Source of the DNA: Pelagibacteraceae bacterium
Lineage (GTDB): Bacteria; Pseudomonadota; Alphaproteobacteria; Pelagibacterales; Pelagibacteraceae
Direction: 5' to 3'
DNA: 20,372 nt
Assembly (NCBI GenBank): GCA_002704145.1
Contig: PAFH01000006.1
Location: 1 to 20,372 of the forward strand
The translations under genes and the position numbers were made by a program. The notes below the pieces were generated by a model. That model searched no databases and was not told the DNA's origin. It saw nothing but the letters and a program-made list of their open reading frames with translations. Positions 7,628 through 14,881 of the stretch are shown here, one piece after another (within the stretch, counting starts at the first letter, position 1; every line of letters begins with the position of its first letter).

Positions 7628-8464
7628 ATGATTATTGATGGAAAAAAAGAAGCAGCGATTTTAAGAGAAGAAGTCAAAAAAGAAATTGCATTAATAAAAG
7701 AAAAAACAAATAAAGTTCCTGGATTGTCTGTAATTTTAATAGGAGATTTTGCTCCAAGTCAAATATATGTTCGAAATAAAGAAAAAATTTCTAAAGAAGT
7801 TGGCATAAATTCAGAAGTTATAAGATATCCAAAAAATGTAGCTGAGACTGAGGTCTTAAAAAAAATAAAAGAATTAAACGTTAATGAAAAAGTTTCAGGT
7901 ATTCTAGTGCAACTACCACTTCCAGATCAAATTAACAAAGAGAAAATTATAAATTCTATTGATCCATTAAAAGATGTTGATGGGTTTAATCCTATTAATG
8001 TAGGCAAGCTAGCCTCCGGTTATGATGCGGTCGTCCCATGCACTCCTTTGGGATGTTTATTATTATTAAAAAAAATTGAAAGAAATCTTACAGGAAAACA
8101 TGCTGTAATTATTGGAAGATCAAATTTAAATGGGAAACCAATGGCTCAACTCTTATTAAAAGAAAATTGCACAGTTGTCATTACTCATTCAAAAACAAAA
8201 AATCTTAAAGAGATATGTTTAAAAGCTGATATTTTAATTGCTGCAGTCGGATTAGCAAATTTAGTCAAAAAAGACTGGGTTAAAAATAATTCTATAATTA
8301 TTGATGTTGGAATAAATAAAATAGAGGATAAAATTGTTGGAGATGTCGATTTTGAAGAAGTTAAAAATAAAGTGAAAGCTATAACACCAGTTCCGGGTGG
8401 CGTTGGACCTATGACAATTGCTTGTCTATTAAAAAATACTTTAAAGTGTTTTAAAGCTCGCTAG
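7628..8464 (+). CDS. folD: Bifunctional methylenetetrahydrofolate dehydrogenase/cyclohydrolase
   Basis: Interconverts 5,10-methylene-, methenyl- and 10-formyl-tetrahydrofolate using NADP, supplying one-carbon units for purine and formyl-methionine synthesis. The 278-residue protein has the catalytic YVRNK (Tyr47-Lys51), the loop ILVQLPLP (92-99), PLKDVDGFNP (113-122) with Asp118, PCTPLG, the nucleotide-binding VIIGRSNLNGKPMAQLL, the DVGIN motif, and TPVPGGVGPMT near the C-terminus. All expected catalytic positions are present. It is the last gene of the hemC-folD run; its 3' end overlaps the PsiE-like gene on the other strand by 14 bp, leaving no space for a terminator between them. Confidence 0.97.
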   Translation: MIIDGKKEAAILREEVKKEIALIKEKTNKVPGLSVILIGDFAPSQIYVRNKEKISKEVGINSEVIRYPKNVAETEVLKKIKELNVNEKVSGILVQLPLPDQINKEKIINSIDPLKDVDGFNPINVGKLASGYDAVVPCTPLGCLLLLKKIERNLTGKHAVIIGRSNLNGKPMAQLLLKENCTVVITHSKTKNLKEICLKADILIAAVGLANLVKKDWVKNNSIIIDVGINKIEDKIVGDVDFEEVKNKVKAITPVPGGVGPMTIACLLKNTLKCFKAR

Positions 8465-8837
8465 ACTTAGATTTATCAATATTTAAATATTTACTATTTC
8501 TCAATCTAATTATTACCGTTGCGATTGCTACGATTAGAATTGCAGTTGAAATATATATTAAGTTTGATGGGTCACTTTCTTTATCTTGTAATATTATAAA
8601 TCTAGCAAGTGCTGTTATAGCAATTACCAAAGGATACGAAATTCTAACAGATCTCGTTTCCCAATAGGATCTTACTAAACCAATTACTTCAATGTAGATA
8701 AACATTAAAAGTAAGTCTGCAAGTTCGATATTTTTGTTTTCGTACATTTCTTTAACTTCAAGAAAAAATGCAACTATGGTTGATAGCAAAACAAAAATGA
8801 CTGCAGTTAATTGTATATTTCGAATCGTATCATTCAT
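8451..8837 (-). CDS. PsiE-family membrane protein
   Basis: A 128-residue protein with four predicted membrane helices (about residues 9-26, 38-55, 67-83 and 92-110). Between the first helices, EVKEMYENKNIELADLLLMF followed by IYIEVIGLVRSYWETR and then RISYPLVIAITALAR matches the PsiE family (phosphate-starvation-inducible E), whose biochemical function is unknown. The name does not prove phosphate control; I see no obvious Pho box. It begins 21 nt after the argG stop and is probably the last gene of that minus-strand run. Its final 14 bases overlap the end of folD. Confidence 0.85.
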   Translation of the reverse strand: MNDTIRNIQLTAVIFVLLSTIVAFFLEVKEMYENKNIELADLLLMFIYIEVIGLVRSYWETRSVRISYPLVIAITALARFIILQDKESDPSNLIYISTAILIVAIATVIIRLRNSKYLNIDKSKSSEL

Positions 8838-8858
8838 TAATTAATTATTATCAGAATT

Positions 8859-10043
8859 TTAGGATTTATATAACTGTTTAGAGTGGTATTTAATAAATTT
8901 TTCAACTTTTGACTTATTAAAAGTTTTATTTTCCTCAAAAGAAACTTTTTTCATTGAATAAGCTTTGTTTTTTGTACTTCTAGATAAAATATTTATATTT
9001 CCTTTGTAGAGACTTAAGACAACTTCACCTGATACCTTATTTTTGTTTTTGTCGATTATTTTTTGTAATTTTAATCTTTTTTTTGAAAACCAATACCCAT
9101 TATAAACTAATTCAGCATATTCAGGCATTATTCTCTCTTTTGCGTGTACCGTTTCTTTATCTAACGTTACTGATTCAATAGCTCTATGAGCGATGTATAG
9201 TACTGTCCCTCCGGGAGTTTCATAAACTCCTCTTGATTTTATTCCAATAAATCTATTTTCAACTAGATCAACTCTACCAACCGCATTTTTTCCGGCTAGT
9301 AAATTTAATTTTTCCAAAAGTTTTTCTGGTTTTAGTTTTTGTCCGTTTAATGATACCGGATCACTATTTTTAAAGGCAATTCTAAGCTTAGTTTTTTTAT
9401 TAGGAGCTTTTTCTGGTGAAACTGTTCTTTGAAATATAAATTCTGGTGGAGAATTTTTTGGATTTTCTAAAACTTTGCCCTCCGTAGACGTATGAAACAA
9501 ATTATCATCTACCGAAAATGGTGGTGCACCTTTTTTATCTTTTGGAATCGTAATGTTATTTTTTTTAGCATAATTAATTAAGTCTGTTCTAGATTGTAAT
9601 TTCCATTCTCTCCACGGAGCAATAATCTTAATTTTTTTTCCTCCAAAAAAGGCATAACCTAATTCAAATCTCACTTGATCATTTCCTTTCCCTGTAGCTC
9701 CGTGTGAAACTGCAAAAGCTCCAAATTTTTTTGCTATAGCTATCTGTCTTTTAGCAATTAGAGGCCTAGCTATAGAAGTTCCTAGTAAATACATTCCTTC
9801 GTAAACTGCGTGAGCTCTTATCATCGGAAAAACAAAGTCTTTTACAAAAGTATTTTTTAAATCTTCAATGATTATTTTCTTGACTCCTAAATTTTTGGCA
9901 TTTTTAATAATTTTTTGCTTATCCATAACTTGGCCAATGTCTGAAGTGTAAGCAATAACTTCAGCTTTATAGTTTTGTTGAAGCCATTTAAGTATTATTG
10001 AGGTATCAAGCCCCCCTGAATAAGCTAAAACAATTTTTTTCAT
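8859..10043 (-). CDS. argG: Argininosuccinate synthase
   Basis: Joins citrulline and aspartate with ATP to form argininosuccinate in arginine synthesis. The 394-residue length is normal for the family. The N-terminal ATP-binding loop reads AYSGGLDTS (7-15). Further blocks are EGMYLLGTSIARPLIAKRQI, the AVSHGATGKGNDQVRFELGY region, APWREW and RFIGIKSRGVYETPGGT, all as expected for ArgG. Its ATG follows the stop of the IalB-like gene with no gap (TAAATG), so the two are almost certainly cotranslated from one mRNA despite unrelated functions. No argH lies in the window. Confidence 0.97.
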   Translation of the reverse strand: MKKIVLAYSGGLDTSIILKWLQQNYKAEVIAYTSDIGQVMDKQKIIKNAKNLGVKKIIIEDLKNTFVKDFVFPMIRAHAVYEGMYLLGTSIARPLIAKRQIAIAKKFGAFAVSHGATGKGNDQVRFELGYAFFGGKKIKIIAPWREWKLQSRTDLINYAKKNNITIPKDKKGAPPFSVDDNLFHTSTEGKVLENPKNSPPEFIFQRTVSPEKAPNKKTKLRIAFKNSDPVSLNGQKLKPEKLLEKLNLLAGKNAVGRVDLVENRFIGIKSRGVYETPGGTVLYIAHRAIESVTLDKETVHAKERIMPEYAELVYNGYWFSKKRLKLQKIIDKNKNKVSGEVVLSLYKGNINILSRSTKNKAYSMKKVSFEENKTFNKSKVEKFIKYHSKQLYKS

Positions 10044-10544
10044 TTAACTGCAAGTTTTTTTCGCGGTATTGTAAGCTTTAGTAAATCCCATCATTGAATA
10101 ATGATCAGTTGTTTCAGCTCCTTTGGTGGTTCTAGCTTTAATAATAAGATTGGTCGCTTTTTTCATTAATTTAATAAATTTTTTTTCTTCTTGATCATCT
10201 AATAACCATGCAAAATCTTTTTGTGAAAAAAATGAGTAATTTTTTTTTCCAGAAGCAGCAGTTACTGTAGAAGTCTTATAATCATGACCACTTGTTATGC
10301 TCACTTCATCTTTTACGTTTTCAGAAGGTCTAAAAGTTACAAATAATTTTGACTTTCCTCTTACAATTGATGCAGGCGCTCTTTTAGTTGGAGTGGTTTG
10401 AGCAAAACAAATTTTTCCTTTATCTGTTTCAGCTGTAAAACTCTCCCAATTTTTATACTTCCCCGTTGATCTTGGTGTATTTGCAAATAGATTAGAATTA
10501 AAGCTTATAAAAATAACTAAGATAAAAATTTTTTTAAAAAACAT
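10044..10544 (-). CDS. Invasion-associated locus B (IalB)-like secreted protein
   Basis: A 166-residue periplasmic or outer-surface protein. Residues 1-21 form a signal peptide (MFFKKIFILVIFISF core, likely cut after LFA). The mature part has the IalB-type layout: a short N-terminal segment with WESFTAETDKGKICFAQTTP, a central VSITSG and a C-terminal pattern ending in TCS. Cys46 and the penultimate Cys165 could form a disulfide. IalB was named in Bartonella, but homologues are widespread in free-living alphaproteobacteria with no known function, so the name should not be read as virulence. A TATAAA box (minus strand, 10559-10554) lies 9 nt before the ATG, which has no ribosome site. Confidence 0.82.
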   Translation of the reverse strand: MFFKKIFILVIFISFNSNLFANTPRSTGKYKNWESFTAETDKGKICFAQTTPTKRAPASIVRGKSKLFVTFRPSENVKDEVSITSGHDYKTSTVTAASGKKNYSFFSQKDFAWLLDDQEEKKFIKLMKKATNLIIKARTTKGAETTDHYSMMGFTKAYNTAKKTCS

Positions 10545-10588
10545 ATATTTATTTTTATACTAAAATTAAGCTATTTCAATGGGTTGAA

Positions 10589-11626
10589 TTAAGGTGCAGG
10601 ATTAGGATTATTTTTGTGTATTAAGTTAATTTTCTCTATCATTTCATCAGTAAGTTTGACGTGTATACAATCAATATTTTCTTTCAACTGTTCCATAGTT
10701 GTTGCACCAATAATATTACTTGTTACAAAAGGTCGAGAATTTACAAAGGCTTGTGCAAGTTGAACCATAGTAATATTATTTTCTTTAGCCAATTTATAAT
10801 ATTCGTCGTAAGCTTTCATTGCTAAAGGGCTAACCATTCTCTCCCAGCCTTTGAATAAAGCCATCCTTGCATTTTTAGGCATTTGGCCGTTTCTATATTT
10901 TCCAGAAAGTGCTCCAGCCGCAAGTGGATAATATACAAGTAAACCACATTTTTCTCTTAGGGAGATCTCTGCCATACCTACTTCATAAGTTCTGTTTACT
11001 AAGCTGTAAGGATTTTGTACGGACATCATTCTAGGTAAATTTTTATTTTTAGCTATTTCTAAATATTTCGAAAGTCCGTATGGTGTTTCATTTGACATTC
11101 CAATATATCTAATTTTACCTTTTTTTATAAACTTTTCTAACGCTATCAAAATATTTTCAAATTCATTCCACTCTCGTTCTTTTTCATTATAAACAAATTC
11201 TCTTCTGCCAAATGTATTGGTTGAACGCTCGGGCCAATGTAATTGATATAAATCGATATAATCCGTTTTTAATCTTTTTAAACTACCGTCAATAGCTGCG
11301 CTTATGTTTTTTTCCGTGTAATTATTTTCTCCTCCTCTTATCCAATCGCAGCCAGGACCTGCAACTTTAGAAGCTAAAATAATTTTTTTTCTATTTTTTC
11401 TTTTTTCAAACCAATTACCTATCATTTTTTCAGTTTTACCATAAGAATCAGAAGTAGGTGGGACTGAATAGATTTCTGCAGTATCAAAAAAATTAATTCC
11501 TTGATTAACTGAGTAATCCATTTGTTCAAATGCGTCTTTTTCAGAATTTTGAGTTCCCCAAGTCATAGTTCCAAGACAAATCAGACTTACATCAAGGTTT
11601 GTGTTTCCTAGTTTTTTGAATTTCAT
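10589..11626 (-). CDS. tas: Tas-like NADP-dependent aldo/keto reductase
   Basis: A 345-residue TIM-barrel oxidoreductase reducing carbonyl substrates with NADPH; the substrate is unknown. The catalytic tetrad is visible as Asp48 and Tyr53 (FFDTAEIYSVPP), Lys87 (LASKVAGP) and His130 (YQLHWPE). It resembles E. coli Tas along its whole length, including LGTMTWGTQNSEKDA, SLKRLKTDYIDLYQ, GKIRYIGMSNET, QNPYSLVNR, IIGATTMEQLKENI and the C-terminal PAP, so the Tas subgroup is well supported although the symbol is by similarity only. It is divergent from the Bax inhibitor-1 gene, and the IalB-like gene follows 44 nt downstream. Confidence 0.92.
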   Translation of the reverse strand: MKFKKLGNTNLDVSLICLGTMTWGTQNSEKDAFEQMDYSVNQGINFFDTAEIYSVPPTSDSYGKTEKMIGNWFEKRKNRKKIILASKVAGPGCDWIRGGENNYTEKNISAAIDGSLKRLKTDYIDLYQLHWPERSTNTFGRREFVYNEKEREWNEFENILIALEKFIKKGKIRYIGMSNETPYGLSKYLEIAKNKNLPRMMSVQNPYSLVNRTYEVGMAEISLREKCGLLVYYPLAAGALSGKYRNGQMPKNARMALFKGWERMVSPLAMKAYDEYYKLAKENNITMVQLAQAFVNSRPFVTSNIIGATTMEQLKENIDCIHVKLTDEMIEKINLIHKNNPNPAP

Positions 11627-11669
11627 AAAATTGCAATATTTAACGTTTTTTTAAAGCAATTATTGACTA

Positions 11670-11697
11670 TTGAAAAGTTAATAAAAATTCATATATT
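11670..11697 (+). promoter_or_regulatory. Candidate promoter placing the BI-1 start codon at +1
   Basis: TTGAAA (11670-11675) and TATATT (11692-11697) are separated by 16 nt. The usual start point about seven bases past the -10 falls on the A of the ATG at 11704, and no Shine-Dalgarno is present. This predicts a leaderless mRNA. Confidence 0.45.
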
Positions 11698-11703
11698 AAT
11701 ACT

Positions 11704-12453
11704 ATGGAATTTAACAAACAAACTACATCAGCAAGATCTTCCGCATCAGAAGCTATAATTGACCAGGGTCTTAGATCTTACATGTTGAAAGTCTATAATT
11801 ACATGGCTTCAGGAGTTTTATTAACTGGTTTAATAGCACTAGCATTTTTTAAAATGGCCGTTGTTTATGAAGGTGGACAAATTATAGGTTTAACGAGTTT
11901 CGGAAATACTATCTATGCTTCAGGTTTAAAATGGGTAATCATGTTAGCTCCTTTAGCAGTTGTGTTCTATATGAGCTTTGGAATAGCAAAGATGTCAGCG
12001 GCTAAAGCGCAAACAACCTTCTGGGTTTTTGCAGCATTGATGGGAGCTTCTTTGTCATCAATATTTTTAATTTATACGGGAGCAAGTATAACTAGAGTTT
12101 TCTTTATTACTGCAGGCACTTTCGGAGCTATGAGTATTTACGGATACACAACGAAAAAAGATTTAACAAAATTAGGTTCTTTTCTGATGATGGGTCTTTT
12201 TGGAATTATTATAGCGTCATTAGTTAATATTTTTATGAAATCATCTATGATGTATTTTGTGATATCAATACTTGGAGTTCTTATATTTGTTGGATTAACT
12301 GCTTACGACACTCAAAAGATCAAAAATATGTATTTAGTAAGTGATAGCGGTGAGTTAATGGGAAAAAAAGCAGTTATGGGAGCATTAACTCTTTACTTAG
12401 ATTTTATAAATTTATTTATAATGTTGCTTAGACTTTTCGGTCAAAGAAGATAG
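11704..12453 (+). CDS. Bax inhibitor-1 family membrane protein
   Basis: A 249-residue integral membrane protein of the BI-1/YbhL/YccA family, which in bacteria includes pH-sensitive calcium-leak channels and modulators of FtsH. A soluble N-terminus (about 1-30, with QGLRSYMLKVYNYMASG entering the first helix) precedes seven hydrophobic segments. Family marks include FWVFAALMGASLSSIFLIYT, the YGYTTKKDLTKLGSFLMMGL block, and the last helix region VGLTAYDTQKIKNMY followed by ALTLYLDFINLFIMLLRLFG, which carries the conserved acidic residues. It is a single gene flanked by a divergent reductase gene and by a convergent DUF2794 gene that abuts it with no gap. Confidence 0.93.
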   Translation: MEFNKQTTSARSSASEAIIDQGLRSYMLKVYNYMASGVLLTGLIALAFFKMAVVYEGGQIIGLTSFGNTIYASGLKWVIMLAPLAVVFYMSFGIAKMSAAKAQTTFWVFAALMGASLSSIFLIYTGASITRVFFITAGTFGAMSIYGYTTKKDLTKLGSFLMMGLFGIIIASLVNIFMKSSMMYFVISILGVLIFVGLTAYDTQKIKNMYLVSDSGELMGKKAVMGALTLYLDFINLFIMLLRLFGQRR

Positions 12454-12798
12454 TTATTTTACTAGCTTTAAATTATTCCAACTAGTTTTACTAATTAATA
12501 AATTCAGGTTTTCAGATTTTTTTACTACAATTCCATTTTTATCTTTAATTAAAAATTTTTCATTATGATGATTAGGTTTCAGATTTTTTAATATCCTTAA
12601 TACAGGCTTTTCGGATGCTCTTTGATACACATCAAAAGATACTTCTTTTGATCCAGATGAAAAAGAATAATCTTTCCAAGTGCCATTTGAAACCATTTTA
12701 GCATATAAATTTAAGATACATTGAAGCTCTCCTTTTATAAAAAATTTTTCTTTTTCTATTTTTAAATTGTTATTTATAACTAACTTTATACTTTTCAT
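12454..12798 (-). CDS. DUF2794 family protein
   Basis: A 114-residue soluble protein of unknown function. The block ELQCILNLYAKMVSNGTWKD (about 24-43), then FDVYQRASEKPVLRI (about 55-69) and a C-terminal IVVKKSENLNLLI matches the DUF2794 family, largely alphaproteobacterial, where the equivalents read 'LNLYGRMVAAGEWRDYAID...RRASEMPLYRI...LILKRGHDL'. The second motif position usually written RRASE is QRASE here. Its ATG overlaps the yciB stop by four bases (ATGA, 12795-12798), so it is translationally coupled to yciB. Its TAA directly abuts the stop of the convergent Bax inhibitor-1 gene. Confidence 0.85.
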   Translation of the reverse strand: MKSIKLVINNNLKIEKEKFFIKGELQCILNLYAKMVSNGTWKDYSFSSGSKEVSFDVYQRASEKPVLRILKNLKPNHHNEKFLIKDKNGIVVKKSENLNLLISKTSWNNLKLVK

Positions 12799-13349
12799 AA
12801 TTTATGTTTATTAATCATTGGTAACTGAAAAGCGGTAAAAATAAATGTAATTGGAAGTATACCCCACACCTTAAAATTTACCCAAATGTACTCTTTTTCT
12901 GGAGCAACAGATCTCCAAACTATCTCGTTTAATATGGCTAAAAAAATAAAAAAATAAGCCCATCTCTTGTTAAGCATGTCCCAACCTTTTTCATCAAGTT
13001 TAAAGGCAGATTTAAAAAAAAATTCTAAAAAATTTTTATTAAAAAATGACTTTCCACCTATTAAAATCATTGCAAATATCAAATTAACAATAGTTGGTTT
13101 CATATATAAAAAAATTGGATTATTAAAATATAATGTTAACCCTCCAAATAGAGATATAACCACTCCCCCAATTAAAGGAATGTAAGGCACTTTCTTTTCT
13201 AAAAGATAAATTACAATTACTGAAATTATCGTAGCTATAATAAGAGGCGGAATAGCTTTCGAAAGATCGTTTCCACTTTTGTAGTAAATTGTAAAAAATA
13301 TTAATAATGGACCAAAATCTGCGACAAATTTTAAGAAAGACTTATTCAC
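12795..13349 (-). CDS. yciB: Inner-membrane septation-type protein YciB (IspZ)
   Basis: A 184-residue protein with five or so membrane segments, of the YciB/IspZ (septation protein A) family, linked to cell-envelope synthesis and division. Characteristic stretches are KFVADFGPLLIFFTIYY (7-23), YIPLIGGVVISLFGGLTLYF (about 56-75), KPTIVNLIFAMILIGG (about 84-99), LNKRWAYFFIFLAILNEIVWR (126-146) and the C-terminal WVNFKVWGILPITFIFTAFQ. The start is GTG at 13349 with AAGG seven bases upstream; the preceding ATG overlaps a stop and cannot be used. It is divergent from hspQ across 76 bp and coupled to the DUF2794 gene. Confidence 0.92.
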   Translation of the reverse strand: MNKSFLKFVADFGPLLIFFTIYYKSGNDLSKAIPPLIIATIISVIVIYLLEKKVPYIPLIGGVVISLFGGLTLYFNNPIFLYMKPTIVNLIFAMILIGGKSFFNKNFLEFFFKSAFKLDEKGWDMLNKRWAYFFIFLAILNEIVWRSVAPEKEYIWVNFKVWGILPITFIFTAFQLPMINKHKL

Positions 13350-13425
13350 ATTTAAACCTTAGCATAATATGTATATTAAACAAATTAGTTATTGATTTTA
13401 GTGAAAAAAATATTAATTATTATTT

Positions 13426-13749
13426 ATGGCCTCAAGTAATATTGCAAAATTTTCAATAGGTGAAACAGTTAAGCATAGACATTTTGATTTTAGAGGGGTT
13501 ATTTATGATGTTGATTTCGAATTTAATAATTCAGAAGAGTGGTATCAATCTATACCTAAAGACGTGAGACCAAGAAAAGACCAACCTTTTTATCACCTAC
13601 TAGCAGAAAGTAATGACGTAACCTATGAAGCTTACGTTTCAGAGCAGAACTTACTACTAGATAAGTCTAAGGATCCAGTTAAGCATCCTTTGATAGAAGA
13701 AATTTTTTCTGGTAAAAAAGGCTCAAGTTATTTTAAGCCCTCAAACTAG
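13426..13749 (+). CDS. hspQ: Heat shock protein HspQ
   Basis: A 107-residue small protein with the YccV-like hemimethylated-DNA-binding domain. In enterobacteria HspQ acts as a specificity factor for the Lon protease and as a heat-shock protein. Diagnostic blocks are AKFSIGETVKHRHFDFRGV (7-25; key residues HR-F--RGV), YDVDFEFNNSEEWY (27-40), DVRPRKDQPFYHLLAE (46-61) and EAYVSEQNLL (68-77), with KHPLIEEIF near the end. It is a single gene, divergent from yciB. No Shine-Dalgarno precedes the ATG, and no heat-shock promoter match is clear by eye. A 185-bp gap separates it from ccmC. Confidence 0.93.
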   Translation: MASSNIAKFSIGETVKHRHFDFRGVIYDVDFEFNNSEEWYQSIPKDVRPRKDQPFYHLLAESNDVTYEAYVSEQNLLLDKSKDPVKHPLIEEIFSGKKGSSYFKPSN

Positions 13750-13832
13750 AAAAGTAGTCTTTAATTGCCTAAAATTTAACATTTTTCACCCAAATCAATG
13801 ACAAAAATTAATTTTAATTTTTAAATGTACTT

Positions 13833-13887
13833 GCCTAATTGAGAATTAACTCATACTTCTAAACTCCCTCTCAATTCTCAGTTAGGC
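13833..13887. other. 15-bp-stem inverted repeat upstream of ccmC
   Basis: GCCTAATTGAGAATT (13833-13847) pairs with AATTCTCAGTTAGGC (13873-13887): 14 Watson-Crick pairs and one G-U wobble, with a 25-nt pyrimidine-rich loop. No T-run follows on either strand, so it is not a standard intrinsic terminator. It could be a 3' structure on the hspQ mRNA, a structured ccm leader, a small RNA, or a DNA operator. The best ccm promoter lies downstream, which favours the 3'-end or operator readings. Confidence 0.6.
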
Positions 13888-13892
13888 TAAAA

Positions 13893-13920
13893 TTGATACT
13901 TCACTTAAAAATCATATTAT
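13893..13920 (+). promoter_or_regulatory. Candidate sigma-70 promoter of the ccm operon
   Basis: TTGATA (13893-13898) and TATTAT (13915-13920) are spaced by 16 nt. Transcription would begin near 13927, leaving a leader of about eight bases that holds an AGAGGA site (13928-13933) very close to the ccmC ATG at 13935. Confidence 0.5.
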
Positions 13921-13934
13921 AGTACTCAGAGGAT

Positions 13935-14642
13935 ATGTTTGAACATATTGGTACAAGTAAAATATTTTTTTATATTGAAAAATTAATAAATTTTATTAAT
14001 TCAATTTTTTTTGTAACTTTAATTATAGGCTTAACATTTGCTTTAATACTTTCTCCTCCGGATTATTTGCAAGGGGATAATGTTAGAATTATGTATGTTC
14101 ATGTGCCATCGGCGTGGCTAGGTTTAGCTGCTTATACTTGCATAGCAATATTTTCAATACTCAGCTTTATTTTCAAAATAAAAAATTTAGATATTATCAT
14201 GAAAAGTATTGCGCCTATTGGTTTGACGTTTACTTGTCTTGCAATTATCACAGGTTCTTTGTGGGGACAACCAACTTGGGGGACATGGTGGGCCTGGGAT
14301 GCTAGGATAACCTCAATGTTAATATTAGCAGTTTTTTTTATTTTAATTATTCTTTCTCACAAATTAATAGACAAAACCTCTACAGCAATAAAATTTGCCA
14401 ATGTTATATCTATTGTTGGTTTGATTAATATTCCTATTATTAGATATTCAGTAGACTGGTGGAGCACTCTCCATCAGCCCACTAGTATAAAAATAAGCGG
14501 AACAAGCACTATTCATTCTTCAATGTTATTACCATTAATGTTGATGTTTTTAGTTTTATTACTATATTGTGCGTTAATTTTTCTAATGAAATACAAGACA
14601 GAAATCATTAAAATAAAGAAAAAAAACTATAAAAGATTATGA
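13935..14642 (+). CDS. ccmC: Haem exporter/handling protein CcmC
   Basis: Inner-membrane protein that, with CcmD, loads haem onto the chaperone CcmE during cytochrome c maturation. The 235-residue protein has six hydrophobic segments. The tryptophan-rich periplasmic motif reads WGTWWAWDARIT (115-126), and the two histidines expected to ligate haem are His56 in YVHVPSAW and His180 in WSTLHQP. It opens the run ccmC-D-E-F-G-H; the ABC transporter genes ccmA and ccmB that often precede it are absent here, where a 185-bp gap and hspQ lie instead. It overlaps ccmD by four bases (ATGA). Confidence 0.95.
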   Translation: MFEHIGTSKIFFYIEKLINFINSIFFVTLIIGLTFALILSPPDYLQGDNVRIMYVHVPSAWLGLAAYTCIAIFSILSFIFKIKNLDIIMKSIAPIGLTFTCLAIITGSLWGQPTWGTWWAWDARITSMLILAVFFILIILSHKLIDKTSTAIKFANVISIVGLINIPIIRYSVDWWSTLHQPTSIKISGTSTIHSSMLLPLMLMFLVLLLYCALIFLMKYKTEIIKIKKKNYKRL

Positions 14643-14872
14643 TAGAATATTTAATAGCAATTAATAATTATGGTATTTTCGTATGGTTATCCTTTGGCAT
14701 AACAATTTTTGTTTGTGCTATATTATATTACAAAACTTTTAAAACTTTAAAAAAATATGAAAAAGATTTTGCTGAAGATCTATATAGACTTTCAGAAAAA
14801 GATAGAAAACTGATATCAGAAAAATCAAAAGTCGCTTCGCAGATTTTAACTACGTACGACAAATCAATCTAA
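14639..14872 (+). CDS. ccmD: Haem exporter protein CcmD
   Basis: A small single-pass membrane protein needed for release of haem-loaded CcmE from the CcmABC complex. The helix region reads NYGIFVWLSFGITIFVCAIL (9-28), matching the weak CcmD consensus 'YxxYVWxSYGxT'. At 77 residues it is somewhat longer than the 45-65 I would expect, owing to a charged, probably helical C-terminal tail (about residues 33-77, rich in Lys, Glu and Asp). Position between ccmC (ATGA overlap) and ccmE (9 nt downstream) makes the assignment secure. Confidence 0.88.
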   Translation: MIEYLIAINNYGIFVWLSFGITIFVCAILYYKTFKTLKKYEKDFAEDLYRLSEKDRKLISEKSKVASQILTTYDKSI

Positions 14873-14881
14873 AGCATTTTA

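Larger units (their letters stand above)
13750..13934. other. Intergenic region between hspQ and ccmC
   Basis: This 185-bp gap, the longest in the window, contains an AT-rich stretch with the palindrome AAAATTAATTTT (13804-13815), two direct copies of TTGCCTAA (13765-13772 and 13831-13838), a strong inverted repeat, and a ccm promoter candidate. I see no ORF or tRNA in it. Confidence 0.7.

Noticed and set aside
10044..10544. Virulence factor (IalB)
   Set aside because: IalB-like secreted proteins are common in free-living alphaproteobacteria; nothing else here suggests a pathogen, so only the family name is used.
13833..13887. Rho-independent terminator of hspQ
   Set aside because: The stem is long, but no T-run follows on either strand and the stem is 84 nt past the hspQ stop.
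13750..13934. tRNA or known RNA gene in the hspQ-ccmC gap
   Set aside because: No cloverleaf arms, TTC loop, CCA end or signal-recognition/6S-like sequence could be recognised by eye.
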